DNA of 64,000 bases from Arthrobacter sp. H-02-3 (lineage in GTDB: Bacteria > Actinomycetota > Actinomycetes > Actinomycetales > Micrococcaceae), in the NCBI RefSeq assembly GCF_003097355.1, contig NZ_PYUI01000004.1, forward strand, positions 62,001 to 126,000, given 5' to 3'. A program made the position numbers and the translations under genes. Within the stretch, counting starts at the first letter, position 1. Every line of letters starts with the position of its first letter. Positions 45,486-54,254 of the stretch are shown here, one piece after another. Under the pieces are notes generated by a model that was given only the letters and a program-made list of their open reading frames with translations, was not told the DNA's origin and did not search any database.

Positions 45486-45523
45486 GGATCAACCCCGCAC
45501 CCTAATCTTGGAGGACACCCGTA

Positions 45524-46429
45524 ATGGCACCTGGCGGAAACCCGATCTTCAGCGGAAAGAATTTCCGCGAAGCCACCCAGGCACCGCCTGCCCCGCAGGC
45601 CCCGTACGGTCATGGCTCTTACGGCCAAGGCCCTTACGGCCAGAACTACTATGGCCAGAACGCCTATGGGCAGGCCCCGCAGGGGATGACCCAGGAACAG
45701 CTCCAGGACCTGTACAACCGGCCGGCGGCCGGCCCCGCTGACATCGGCCGGATGACGTACGACGACGTCATCATCAAGACTGCCGGGTGCCTCGCCGTTC
45801 TGGTGGTCGGCGCCGCAATGGCGCTCGCGGTCCCGCAGGGCACCGGGTCCATGCTGATGATCCTTGGCGCGCTGGGCGGCTTCGCCCTCGCCATGGTCAA
45901 CACCTTCAAGAAGCAGCCGTCTCCGGCGCTCATCCTGGCCTACGCGCTGCTGGAAGGCTTCTTCCTCGGTGGCCTGACCCGTATCCTCGACAACCTGTAC
46001 CCGGGAGTCGGCATCCAGGCCGTCGTCGGGACGCTTTCCGTCTTCGCCGTGACGCTGGTGCTGTTCAAGAGCGGCAAGGTCCGGGCGACGCCCAAGCTCA
46101 TGCGGTTCTTCATGATCGCGCTGATCGGCTACGCGGTGTTCGCGCTCGTCAACCTCGTCATGATGTGGACCGGGGCTGTGAACACGCCGTTCGGCCTGAG
46201 CACCAGCGTGGAGATCTTTGGCATCCCGCTCGGCGTCTTCATCGGTGTGCTGGCGATCGGCCTGGCCGCTTTCTCGCTGATCATGGACTTCACCAGCATC
46301 GAGGCGGCCATCAGCGCCGGAGCCCCGCAGCGTTTCTCATGGACCGCCGCGTTCGGCCTCACGGTCACGCTCGTCTGGCTCTACGTCGAAATCATCCGCC
46401 TGCTGTCGATTCTCCGCGGCAACGACTAA
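45524..46429 (+). CDS. Bax inhibitor-1/YccA family membrane protein
   Basis: 301 residues. A ~75-residue soluble N-terminus is rich in Tyr/Gly/Gln with repeats (YGHGSYGQGPYGQ, YYGQNAYGQ). Seven hydrophobic segments follow, including LAVLVVGAAMALAVP, LIALGGF-like helices, and FGIPLGVFIGVLAIGLAAFSLIMDF. The C-terminal SIEAAISAGAPQRFSWTAAFGLTVTLVWLYVEIIRLLSIL motif is diagnostic of this BI-1 branch. BI-1 relatives can act as pH-sensitive calcium leak channels; the bacterial role is unclear. ATG 45524 has GGAGG upstream. Confidence 0.92.
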   Translation: MAPGGNPIFSGKNFREATQAPPAPQAPYGHGSYGQGPYGQNYYGQNAYGQAPQGMTQEQLQDLYNRPAAGPADIGRMTYDDVIIKTAGCLAVLVVGAAMALAVPQGTGSMLMILGALGGFALAMVNTFKKQPSPALILAYALLEGFFLGGLTRILDNLYPGVGIQAVVGTLSVFAVTLVLFKSGKVRATPKLMRFFMIALIGYAVFALVNLVMMWTGAVNTPFGLSTSVEIFGIPLGVFIGVLAIGLAAFSLIMDFTSIEAAISAGAPQRFSWTAAFGLTVTLVWLYVEIIRLLSILRGND

Positions 46430-46479
46430 CCGCCGTCGTTTCCGGAACGCACTGGTTGTCCAACCTGCTTTCCGAGTAA

Positions 46480-46511
46480 GGGCCCCGCCGCTGGCGGGGC
46501 CCTTCGATTTT
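46480..46511 (+). terminator. Rho-independent terminator of the BI-1 gene
   Basis: A 10-bp perfect stem (GGGCCCCGCC and complement), a 3-nt loop and a TTCGATTTT tail. Confidence 0.85.
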
Positions 46512-46528
46512 CCCGGCCGGCGGCCCCA

Positions 46529-46558
46529 GCCGGGAGCACCCGGCCGGGTGCTCCCGGC
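46529..46558. repeat. Perfect 30-bp palindrome between convergent genes
   Basis: The arm GCCGGGAGCACCCGG meets its exact complement with no spacer. It lies between the BI-1 and thiolase stops and may act as the thiolase terminator. Confidence 0.75.
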
Positions 46559-46581
46559 AGCGCCGCCTTAGCGGGACAGCG

Positions 46582-47820
46582 TCAGCTGAGCCGTTCGAAC
46601 ACTACCGCCATGCCCTGGCCGCCGCCGACGCACAGCGTGGCGAGGCCGAGGGAGGCGTCCCGGGCGCGGAGCCCGTTGAGCAAGGTGATGGTCATTCGTG
46701 CGCCGGTCATGCCGAAAGGGTGTCCGAGGGCGATCGCGCCGCCGTGGACATTCAGCTTGTCCTCATCGATGGCCAGCTCCCGCGCACTGGCCACGACCTG
46801 GACGGCAAAAGCCTCGTTGAGCTCCACGAGATCGATGTCGCGGACGGTCAGCCCGGCGAGGCTGAGCGCCCGGCGGGTGGCCTCGACCGGGCCCATGCCC
46901 ATCAGCTCCGGGGACAGGGCGCTAACACCCGTGGAGACGATCCGGGCGAGGGGCTCAAGGCCCAGGTCGCGGGCGCGCGTGTCACTCATGACCACGACGG
47001 CAGCGGCCCCGTCATTGAGCGGGCACGCGTTGCCGGCCGTCACGGTGCCGCCGCTGCGGAAGACCGGCTGCAGGGCGCTGACGGCCTCGGCCGTCACGCC
47101 GGGCCGCGGTGAATCGTCGCGATCGACCACCGAGTCGTCGGCGCGGGTGTAGGGCGTGATTTCGCGGGCGTAGAACCCGGCGGCGATAGCCGCCTCGGCC
47201 CGGTTCTGGCTGAGCACCGCCCAGGCGTCCTGCTCCGCGCGGCCGATGCCATAGCTCGTCGCAACGTTCTCCGCCGTCTGGCCCATGGCGATGTATACGT
47301 CCGGCATCCGGCCTTCCAGCCGCGGATCGGTCCACGGCGTGTTGGCGGCCGCGGTGGCCGCAGAGCGTTCCCTGGCCGCCTCGAAGCGCGGGTTGTGGGT
47401 GCTCGCGTCGGTCTCGCCGGCGCCGGCCCAGTCCCGGTAACGGGACACCGACTCCACGCCGGCGGCAACGAACGCCTGTCCCTCGCCGGCTTTGACGGCG
47501 TGAAATGCCATCCGGAGCGTCTGCAGGCTGGAAGCGCAGAAACGGTTGATGGTGGCCGCGGGAACGTGGTCCAGCCCGGCCAGGATGCCGACCACCCGGG
47601 CCATGTTGGAGCCGGCCTCGCCGCTCGGTTCGGCGCAGCCCAGATAGATGTCATCCAGGCCGCGGCCCGGCCCGGCAGCGGCGTCGAACGCCGGGATTCC
47701 GGCGAGGGCCGCCGTGACCATAGCGGCGGCGAGATCGTCCGGCCGCTCGTCTTTCAGCGAGCCCTTGAAGGCACGCCCGATGGGGCTTCTGGCAGTGGAA
47801 ACGATGACGGCCTCTGGCAT
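46582..47820 (-). CDS. Acetyl-CoA C-acetyltransferase (thiolase)
   Basis: A 412-residue thiolase. The N-terminus EAVIVSTARSPIGRAFKGSL and the nucleophilic Cys in INRFCASSLQTL are canonical. The C-terminal active site is complete: VELNEAFAVQV, the His in HGGAIALGHPFGMTGAR, and the second Cys in LATLCVGGGQGMAVVFE. It condenses or cleaves acetyl-CoA units in beta-oxidation or short-chain acid metabolism; direction cannot be inferred. A -10 box TAGTCT 6 nt before ATG 47820 indicates a leaderless mRNA and transcription independent of galK. Confidence 0.94.
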   Translation of the reverse strand: MPEAVIVSTARSPIGRAFKGSLKDERPDDLAAAMVTAALAGIPAFDAAAGPGRGLDDIYLGCAEPSGEAGSNMARVVGILAGLDHVPAATINRFCASSLQTLRMAFHAVKAGEGQAFVAAGVESVSRYRDWAGAGETDASTHNPRFEAARERSAATAAANTPWTDPRLEGRMPDVYIAMGQTAENVATSYGIGRAEQDAWAVLSQNRAEAAIAAGFYAREITPYTRADDSVVDRDDSPRPGVTAEAVSALQPVFRSGGTVTAGNACPLNDGAAAVVVMSDTRARDLGLEPLARIVSTGVSALSPELMGMGPVEATRRALSLAGLTVRDIDLVELNEAFAVQVVASARELAIDEDKLNVHGGAIALGHPFGMTGARMTITLLNGLRARDASLGLATLCVGGGQGMAVVFERLS

Positions 47821-47826
47821 GCGCCC

Positions 47827-47832
47827 AGACTA
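47827..47832 (-). promoter_or_regulatory. -10 box for leaderless thiolase gene
   Basis: TAGTCT on minus, 6 nt before ATG 47820. It lies just past the galK stop. Confidence 0.6.
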
Positions 47833-47840
47833 CGCCCCGC

Positions 47841-49001
47841 CTACGCCAGTCGCATGGCCCCGGCCGCGGGGCGGACGCCGAAGATCTCCGGTGCGGCATA
47901 CCCCGCCTGCGCGAAGGCTTGTTCGACGGCGGAACGCACCCGATGCGCCGAGCCCGCGGGGGTCAGGGCGATCGCGGAGCCGCCGAAGCCGCCGCCGGTC
48001 ATGCGTGCGCCGATCGCGCCGGCCGACCGCGCCGTATCCACGGCCAGGTCCAGTTCGGCGCAGGAGATCTCGAAGTCATCCCGCATCGAGGCGTGGGAGG
48101 CATCCAGCAAGGGGCCGATGGCGGCCGGGCCCAGGGTGTCCAACAGCTCGACTGTCTGCAGCACACGGTCGTTCTCGGTGACCACGTGGCGGACGCGTCG
48201 GAACGTCTCCGCGTCGAGGAGCCCGCTGGCCTCCTCGAGGTCCTCCAGTCCGACGTCGCGCAGGGCCGCCACGCCGAGCACTTCGGCGGCAAGTTCGCAG
48301 GATTCGCGCCGGGCCGCGTACTCGCCGTCGGCGTGGGAATGCGAGACCTTGGTGTCGATGACCAGCAGCACCAGCCCCGCGGCGTCGGCGTCGAACGGCA
48401 CCAGACGGACGCTCTGGTCCCGGCAGTCGAGGAAGACGGCGTGGCCGGCCGTGGCCCGGAGCGAGGCCGACTGGTCCATGATGCCGGTGGGCGCGCCGAC
48501 GAAGTCGTTTTCGGCCCGCTGGGTAGCCAGGACCATCTCCTGGGCGGAGAGGCCGGCGGCCGTGAGCTCGTTCAGCGCGGAGATCACGGCGCATTCGATC
48601 GCATGCGAGGACGACAGGCCGGCGCCGCGGGGGACGTCGGAATCCAGGAGCAGGTCCACGCCGGGGATCGGGAGACCCTGCTGCTGAAGGGCCCAGATGA
48701 CGCCGAGCGGGTACTTGGTCCAGCCCCGGGCGCCGGCGTGGGTCAGGGCGCCGGTGTCCGCCGTCGTCAGCCCCTGGTTCCCAAAAGTGGACAGCATGCG
48801 CACGCTGGAGTCCGGCCGGACCCTGACGGCCACCCGGGCTGCCCGGTCGATCGCGAACGGCAGGACGAAGCCCTCGTTGTAGTCCGTGTGCTCGCCAATG
48901 AGGTTGACGCGTCCGGGTGCCCGCCACACGCCGTCGGGCCGGGCGCCAAAGACCGACTCAAACCGGGCGGCAAGCCCGCCGCTGTCCAGGGAAGGGTTCA
49001 T
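47841..49001 (-). CDS. galK: Galactokinase
   Basis: A 386-residue GHMP kinase that phosphorylates galactose at C1. It has the galactokinase signature GRVNLIGEHTDYNEGFVLP, the ATP loop DSDVPRGAGLSSSHAIECA, and the third motif GARMTGGGFGGSAIAL. In the ATP loop a His follows the Ser triplet where most family members have Ala. ATG 49001 is used because MNPSLDSGGLAARFESVFG fits the family start; the frame is open further upstream. Divergent from galM with a 75-nt gap. Confidence 0.94.
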   Translation of the reverse strand: MNPSLDSGGLAARFESVFGARPDGVWRAPGRVNLIGEHTDYNEGFVLPFAIDRAARVAVRVRPDSSVRMLSTFGNQGLTTADTGALTHAGARGWTKYPLGVIWALQQQGLPIPGVDLLLDSDVPRGAGLSSSHAIECAVISALNELTAAGLSAQEMVLATQRAENDFVGAPTGIMDQSASLRATAGHAVFLDCRDQSVRLVPFDADAAGLVLLVIDTKVSHSHADGEYAARRESCELAAEVLGVAALRDVGLEDLEEASGLLDAETFRRVRHVVTENDRVLQTVELLDTLGPAAIGPLLDASHASMRDDFEISCAELDLAVDTARSAGAIGARMTGGGFGGSAIALTPAGSAHRVRSAVEQAFAQAGYAAPEIFGVRPAAGAMRLA

Positions 49002-49063
49002 GGCCTGGCACCTGCGCTTCTGGAAGTCATGGATCCAAGGTATACGGGTTGCCGGGTGGTCTG

Positions 49064-49069
49064 TACGGT
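49064..49069 (+). promoter_or_regulatory. -10 box for leaderless galM
   Basis: TACGGT lies 7 nt before ATG 49077. Confidence 0.6.
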
Positions 49070-49076
49070 GGTCACC

Positions 49077-50054
49077 ATGGATCTCACAGCGACACATTCT
49101 GCATCCGGCACTGCATCTTCCGCCAATGGCGCCGTGCGGCGGTACGCGTCCGGGCGGCAGTACGAGCTCCGGCGCGGCGACGCCCTGGCCGTCGTCACCG
49201 AACTCGCCGCCGGGCTGCGCCTCTACAGCCGCGGCGGCACGGACCTGACCGAGACCTACGGCGACGCTGACATCCCGCCCGGCGCCACCGGGATCACCCT
49301 GGCGCCCTGGGCCAACCGGGTGGAGGACGGCGTCTGGCATCTAAACGGCAAGAAACTGCAGCTCGACATCACCGAGGTCTCCCGCAACAACGCCAGCCAT
49401 GGGCTGCTGCGGAACTCTTCCTACGAACTCGTGGACGAGGACGAATTCTCCGTCACCCTGGAAGCGGCCGTGTTCCCGCAGCACGGCTACCCGTTCCTGC
49501 TGCGGCACCGGGTCCGCTACGAACTGGCCAAGGACCTCGGGCTGGTGGTGCGCCAGACCCTCATCAACGACTCCCAGGATCCCGCGCCGTTCGTGCTCGG
49601 CGCCCACCCCTACCTGCGGCTGGGGGACGTGCCCAGCGAGGAGCTCACGGTCAGCGTGAATGCCCGGACCCGGCTTGTCGCCGATGACCGCCTCATTCCG
49701 CGCAGCACCACGCCGGTTGGCGGCGAGTTCGATCTGCGCGACGGCCGGCCGGTGGGGGACCTGGACCTCGATTCGGCCTATACGGACCTGGAGTTCGACG
49801 GCGGCGTCGCCCGGCACACGCTGCGGGCACCTGACGGGCGGACGGTGAGCCTCTGGCAGGACGCGAACTGCGCGTACGTCCACGTCTTCGTGACGACGGA
49901 ATTTCCGGGCCGGACGAAGGCGGTCGCGATTGAGCCGATGACCGGGCCGGCCAATGCGTTCAACAGCGGCGAGGGACTTCGCTGGCTGGCGCCGGGGGAG
50001 CAGTTCTCCATGAGCTGGGGCATCTCCTCCTCGCTGACGGCCGCTGCGGACTGA
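49077..50054 (+). CDS. galM: Aldose 1-epimerase family protein
   Basis: 325 residues of the galactose mutarotase fold. Motifs: ITLAPWANRVEDGVWHLNGKKLQL, NNASHGLLRNSSYEL with the conserved catalytic His region, a second His in FVLGAHPYLRLGD, and FPGRTKAVAIEPMTGPANAFNSGEGLRWLAPGE with the catalytic Glu region. It interconverts alpha and beta anomers of galactose before GalK, encoded divergently. The start follows from the -10 box and the family N-terminus (RQYELRRGDALAVVTEL). Confidence 0.92.
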   Translation: MDLTATHSASGTASSANGAVRRYASGRQYELRRGDALAVVTELAAGLRLYSRGGTDLTETYGDADIPPGATGITLAPWANRVEDGVWHLNGKKLQLDITEVSRNNASHGLLRNSSYELVDEDEFSVTLEAAVFPQHGYPFLLRHRVRYELAKDLGLVVRQTLINDSQDPAPFVLGAHPYLRLGDVPSEELTVSVNARTRLVADDRLIPRSTTPVGGEFDLRDGRPVGDLDLDSAYTDLEFDGGVARHTLRAPDGRTVSLWQDANCAYVHVFVTTEFPGRTKAVAIEPMTGPANAFNSGEGLRWLAPGEQFSMSWGISSSLTAAAD

Positions 50055-50138
50055 CCCGGAGAGCCGGACGCCGTTTGCTGGTTTCCACTTGCCCGTTGCC
50101 GGTTTCCTATTGAACGGCTGCTAGGGAATTATGGGGCT

Positions 50139-51476
50139 ATGACGCCAGCTGAGGACGCCGCATCCGCCACAACACCCGCCATTTCCGCGGCCGGGGCCGG
50201 ATCCGGTGCCGGATCCGGTGCCGGATCCCGTGCCGGGGCCCGGGTGCGGACCGACCGACAGATTGACCAGGACATTCCCTACGGCGTGCGGATCGCCGCC
50301 GCCTGGGCGTGGCGCGCCGGGCTCATCCTGCTGGTGCTCGGGGGCCTGATCTGGCTGCTCAGCCATGTCAGCTTCCTCATCATCCCGGTGATGGTGGCCG
50401 CTCTGCTGGCGGGGCTCCTCAGCCCTGCCGTGCGCTGGATGGCCAAGCGGAGCGTGCCCAAAGGGCTCGCCGTCGCCATCACGGTCCTCGGTTTCATCGG
50501 CCTGATCATCGGCGCCCTGACACTGGTGGGGCGCCAGCTCGCCCAGGGGTTCGGGGAGCTGTGGTCCCAGGCCCTCACGGGCGTCCAGCAGGTCCAGACC
50601 TGGCTGTCGGAAGGCCCTCTGCAGCTGACGGCCGCCCAGATCGACAAATACGTCCAGGAAGGCACAGCCGCGCTGCAGAACAACAGCAGCAGTATCCTCA
50701 GCGGTGCCCTGACGTTCGGGAGCACGGCCGGGCACTTCGCCGCAGGCCTGGTACTGGCGCTGTTCGTGCTGATCTTCTTCCTGCTGGAAGGTGAGAGGAT
50801 CTGGGCCTTCCTGGTCAGTCTCATGCCCCGGAACGCGCGCCGCGCCACCGACGGTGCGGGCCGCCGCGGCTGGACGTCCATGGTCAGCTACGCGCGCATC
50901 CAGATGTTCGTCGCGTTCGTGGACGCTGTGGGAATCGGCGTCGGCGCCGCCATCATCGGCGTGCCGCTCGCGCTGCCGCTGGGCGTGCTGGTTTTCCTCG
51001 GTTCCTTCATCCCGGTGGTCGGCGCGCTGGTCACCGGCGCCATCGCCGTTCTGCTGGCACTTGTCGCCAACGGACCGGTCAACGCCCTGATCATGCTGGC
51101 GATCGTGCTCCTGGTCCAGCAACTGGAAAGCCACATACTGCAGCCGCTCGTCATGGGCAAGGCCGTATCCCTCCACCCCGTGGCCGTGATCCTGGCGGTC
51201 GCAGCCGGTTCCTACCTCGCCGGGATCCCCGGTGCGCTCTTTTCCGTTCCGCTCCTCGCCGTAGCAAACTCGTCGATTCGCTACATTGCCGGCAGAACGT
51301 GGGAACATGATGAAGTGCTGGCAACCGCGGGGCCAGGGCGAAGCCCTGCCCCCGAGCCCGGCGCAGATACCACCTTCACAGACGTCCACCTGCCGGGCCG
51401 AACGCCCGGCCGCGAGGGCGCCGCACCCAACAGCGGTGCTCCGGGCAGCGATGCCGGACGGGGCACCGACGCCTGA
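50139..51476 (+). CDS. AI-2E family transporter (PerM/TqsA-like)
   Basis: A 445-residue membrane protein with about eight helices. The N-terminus is low-complexity Gly/Ser/Ala; its DNA has tandem GGATCCGGTGCC 12-mers at 50199-50234. Family motifs: FLIIPVMVAALLAGLLSPAVRWMAKR, FVLIFFLLEGERIWAFLVSLMP, FVDAVGIGVGAAIIGVPLALPLGVLVFLGSFIPVVGALVTG, and LIMLAIVLLVQQLESHILQPLVMGKAVSLHPVAVILAV. The family includes AI-2 exporters and Na+/H+ antiporters, so the substrate is open. The C-terminal ~60 residues are hydrophilic. Confidence 0.92.
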   Translation: MTPAEDAASATTPAISAAGAGSGAGSGAGSRAGARVRTDRQIDQDIPYGVRIAAAWAWRAGLILLVLGGLIWLLSHVSFLIIPVMVAALLAGLLSPAVRWMAKRSVPKGLAVAITVLGFIGLIIGALTLVGRQLAQGFGELWSQALTGVQQVQTWLSEGPLQLTAAQIDKYVQEGTAALQNNSSSILSGALTFGSTAGHFAAGLVLALFVLIFFLLEGERIWAFLVSLMPRNARRATDGAGRRGWTSMVSYARIQMFVAFVDAVGIGVGAAIIGVPLALPLGVLVFLGSFIPVVGALVTGAIAVLLALVANGPVNALIMLAIVLLVQQLESHILQPLVMGKAVSLHPVAVILAVAAGSYLAGIPGALFSVPLLAVANSSIRYIAGRTWEHDEVLATAGPGRSPAPEPGADTTFTDVHLPGRTPGREGAAPNSGAPGSDAGRGTDA

Positions 51477-51497
51477 TCCGACGAAGGAGAACAGTTC

Positions 51498-52736
51498 GTG
51501 AATACCCTTGAGAGCCTGCCCGTCACGCTGGACGATGTCCTGGAGGCGCAGAAGCTGCTCGACGGGATTATTACGCGGACACCCGTGGAGTCATCGCGGG
51601 CCCTCGGCACCATGGTGGGCGGCGAGGTCTTCCTCAAGTGCGAAAACCTGCAGCGCGCCGGGTCGTTCAAGGTCCGCGGCGCCTATGTGCGCATGGCCAA
51701 GCTCTCTGACGCCGAGAAGAAGCGCGGCGTTGTGGCGGCCTCCGCCGGAAATCATGCCCAGGGCGTGGCCGTCGCGGCCAAGAGCCTCGGCATCAAGGCC
51801 CGCATCTACATGCCGCTCGGCGTCGCACTGCCCAAGCTCGCCGCCACCCGCAGCCACGGCGCCGAAGTGGTGCTGCACGGCCACAACGTGGACGAGGCGC
51901 TGGCCGAGGCCAAGCGCTATGCCGATGAAAGCGGCGCGGTCTTCGTCCACCCCTTCGATGACGTCGACGTCGTCGCCGGTCAGGGCACGGTGGGGCTGGA
52001 AATCCTGGAGCAGGTCCCGAACGTGGACACCATCCTCATGGGCGTCGGCGGCGGCGGACTCCTCGCCGGCGTTGCCGTCGCCGTGAAGGCCCGCGCCAAG
52101 GAGCTCGGACGCGAAATCCGCATCATCGGCGTCCAGGCCGAGAACGCCGCCGCCTACCCGCCCTCGCTCGCCGCGGACGCCCTCGTGCCGCTCAAGAAGG
52201 TCTCAACCATGGCGGACGGTATCGCCGTGGGCCGGCCGGGTCAGCTGCCGTTCAGCATCATCCGCGAGCTCGTCGACGACGTCGTCACCGTCAGCGAAGA
52301 CGCCTTGGCCAGGGCGCTGATCTTCCTGCTGGAACGCGCCAAGATGGTGGTTGAGCCCGCCGGGGCCGTCGGCGTCGCGGCGCTCATGGAAGGCAAGATC
52401 GAGAACCCCGGCACCGTGGCGGTGGTCCTCTCCGGCGGCAACATCGACCCCATGCTGATGCTCAAGGTGATCCAGCGCGGTCTGTCCGCTGCCGGCCGCT
52501 ACATGACTGTGCGGATGATGCTCGATGACCGTCCGGGCTCGCTCGCGACAATTGCCCGCATCATCGCCGAGAACGACGCCAACGTCACCGGACTGGACCA
52601 CACTCGGGTGGGCGGCTCCATCAGCATGGGCGACGTCTCCATCACGGTCAACCTGGAAACCAAGGGCCACGAGCACTGCAGCCAAGTCCTGGCGGCGCTC
52701 CGGGCCGAAGGCTTCCAGCCGATCGTGGTGCACTAG
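51498..52736 (+). CDS. ilvA: Threonine ammonia-lyase with ACT domain
   Basis: A 412-residue PLP enzyme that deaminates threonine to 2-oxobutanoate. The PLP lysine is in NLQRAGSFKVRGAY, the Gly-rich phosphate loop in MGVGGGGLLAGVA, and the Ser of VVLSGGNIDP lies near the cofactor ring. A single C-terminal ACT-like domain (YMTVRMMLDDRPGSLATIARIIAENDANVTGLDH) marks the shorter tdcB/ilvA-like class. Whether it serves isoleucine synthesis or catabolism is unclear. GTG 51498 has GAAGGAG upstream. Confidence 0.94.
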   Translation: MNTLESLPVTLDDVLEAQKLLDGIITRTPVESSRALGTMVGGEVFLKCENLQRAGSFKVRGAYVRMAKLSDAEKKRGVVAASAGNHAQGVAVAAKSLGIKARIYMPLGVALPKLAATRSHGAEVVLHGHNVDEALAEAKRYADESGAVFVHPFDDVDVVAGQGTVGLEILEQVPNVDTILMGVGGGGLLAGVAVAVKARAKELGREIRIIGVQAENAAAYPPSLAADALVPLKKVSTMADGIAVGRPGQLPFSIIRELVDDVVTVSEDALARALIFLLERAKMVVEPAGAVGVAALMEGKIENPGTVAVVLSGGNIDPMLMLKVIQRGLSAAGRYMTVRMMLDDRPGSLATIARIIAENDANVTGLDHTRVGGSISMGDVSITVNLETKGHEHCSQVLAALRAEGFQPIVVH

Positions 52737-52744
52737 GGGCCGGG

Positions 52745-53368
52745 GTGCTGGACGCGTCTCCGGGCGGGCAGCCGGGAGCAGGGGACTCTCCCGGGGCGCG
52801 GGCCCGCACGGGCCTGCTGGTGGTGGGCTCCTTCGTGGTGCTGCTCTACCTGATCGAGATTGTCAACACCGCGTTGTTCCATTCCCTGAACCGCATATTC
52901 GGCCTGCGGCCGCGCAGCATGGACGGGATCCTGGACATCCTGACGTTTCCGCTGCTGCACGCTAGCCTCGCCCATCTGATGTCCAACACGCTCCCGTTGA
53001 TCATTTTCGGGTTTATCGTGTTCCTGTCCGGGCGGCGGGTCTTCATCACGGCCCTGGCCGCCAGTTGGCTGGCGTCCGGAATCGTGGTGTGGCTCATCGG
53101 CGGAACCAGCGTCACCGTCGGCGCGTCCGGACTGGTGTTCGGGCTGTTTGCGTTCCTGCTGGTCCGCGGCTTCTTCAACCGGAACTGGTGGCAGATCGTG
53201 CTGTCCGTGGTGCTGTTCATGGCCTACGGCGGGATCCTCTTCGGCGTGCTACCCACCGTGGCAAGTTTCGTCTCGTGGCAGGCGCACCTAGGTGGGGCGA
53301 TCGGCGGCGTCGCAGCGGCCGTGCTGCTGAGCACACGGCGCCCGCGGTCGCTGCCCGCCGGGCGCTAA
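52745..53368 (+). CDS. Rhomboid family intramembrane serine protease
   Basis: A 207-residue membrane protein with six or so helices. The rhomboid signature is present: HASLAHLMSNTLPLIIFG (the HxxxN helix), the catalytic Ser in VTVGASGLVFGLFAF, and the His in WQAHLGGAIGGVAAA. The first ~25 residues are polar and cytoplasmic. GTG 52745 lies 8 nt after the ilvA stop, so co-transcription with ilvA is likely though functionally unexplained. Confidence 0.92.
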   Translation: MLDASPGGQPGAGDSPGARARTGLLVVGSFVVLLYLIEIVNTALFHSLNRIFGLRPRSMDGILDILTFPLLHASLAHLMSNTLPLIIFGFIVFLSGRRVFITALAASWLASGIVVWLIGGTSVTVGASGLVFGLFAFLLVRGFFNRNWWQIVLSVVLFMAYGGILFGVLPTVASFVSWQAHLGGAIGGVAAAVLLSTRRPRSLPAGR

Positions 53369-53444
53369 CCCGCGCACACTGACCTGCCACACCGATCCGC
53401 AATGCTTAACCGCCGCGCTGATCCACCAAGCAGGCAGAAAAAAG

Positions 53445-53489
53445 GCGACGCCGGCCTCCCCGCGAGGGGGAGACCGGCGTCGCTATTTT
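53445..53489. terminator. Bidirectional terminator between the rhomboid gene and greA
   Basis: A 17-bp stem with mismatches (GCGACGCCGGCCTCCCC), a tail TATTTTTC on plus and TTTTTT on minus. It serves both convergent genes. Confidence 0.9.
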
Positions 53490-53527
53490 TCGTCAAGGTG
53501 TTCCGTGCGGGAACGTGTGCTGCGGTG

Positions 53528-54022
53528 CTAGCCGGCGTACGGCTTGGCGGACATGATCTCCACCGTGATGTCCTTGCCGTTCGGGGCGGTGTAGCTGAGC
53601 TTGTCGCCCTCCTTGTGGCCGACGATCGCCGCGCCGAGGGGGGACTTCTCGCTGAAGACGTCCAGGTCCGAGTCGCCGGCAATCTCGCGGGAGCCGAGCA
53701 GGAAGGTTTCCTCGTCGCCGGCAATCTTGGCCACGACGATCATGCCGGGCTCCACGATGCCGTCATCGGCCGGGGCTTCGCCGACGTGGGCGTCCCGCAG
53801 AAGGGCCGTGAGCTGGCGGATGCGGGCCTCGATCTTGCCCTGCTCCTCCTTGGCGGCGTGGTAGCCGCCGTTCTCCTTGAGGTCGCCCTCCTGGCGCGCG
53901 GCTTCGATCTTCTGGACGATTTCTGCCCGGCCGGGGCCGGAAAGGTGGTCCAGCTCTGCCTTCAGGCGGTCAAAAGCTTCCTGGGTAAGCCAAGCCGCAG
54001 TTGCGCTGTTGGTGGTAGACAC
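53528..54022 (-). CDS. greA: Transcription elongation factor GreA
   Basis: 164 residues. The N-terminal coiled coil (LTQEAFDRLKAELDHLSGPGRAEIVQKIEAARQEGDLKENGGYHAAKEEQG) bears the acidic tip (QEGDLKENG) that rescues backtracked RNA polymerase. The C-terminal FKBP-like domain ends in GKDITVEIMSAKPYAG. The frame is open 9 codons upstream, but GTG 54022 has AAGGAG and matches family N-termini. The greA/DUF4307/mca order is conserved in Actinobacteria. Confidence 0.95.
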   Translation of the reverse strand: MSTTNSATAAWLTQEAFDRLKAELDHLSGPGRAEIVQKIEAARQEGDLKENGGYHAAKEEQGKIEARIRQLTALLRDAHVGEAPADDGIVEPGMIVVAKIAGDEETFLLGSREIAGDSDLDVFSEKSPLGAAIVGHKEGDKLSYTAPNGKDITVEIMSAKPYAG

Positions 54023-54119
54023 GGACTTCTCCTTTGGGTGGTCATACAAGCAAAGACCCCGCCACGGTGGCCACTTTTATGACGCAGTAACCAGCTCAGC
54101 GGGGGAAAGGTATTGATCC

Positions 54120-54147
54120 ATTGTAGTCAATCCTGTGGATAAACCAA
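54120..54147 (-). promoter_or_regulatory. greA promoter containing a perfect DnaA box
   Basis: On minus: -35 TTGGTT (54147-54142), a 16-nt spacer and -10 TACAAT (54125-54120). The DnaA 9-mer TTATCCACA (54142-54134) lies in the spacer. Leader about 90 nt. Confidence 0.55.
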
Positions 54148-54254
54148 AGAGGACTGCGGTGTGGATCACATCGTGTTGCGGCGGCTGCCGCCGTAGATGC
54201 TGTAGTCCCGGGCGACGCCGCTGCAGCACAGCCGCGGCCAGCGGGGGCCGCGGC

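Noticed and set aside
49001-49077. CRP-like site between galK and galM
   Set aside because: The only candidate (around CTGTACGGTGGTCACC) lacks the TGTGA half and is the -10 box of galM.
53366-53410. A further stop-anchored ~14-bp array after the rhomboid gene
   Set aside because: Units (TAACCCGCGCACAC, TGACCTGCCACACC, then shorter ones) are too degenerate and drop to 12-13 bp; not convincing alone.
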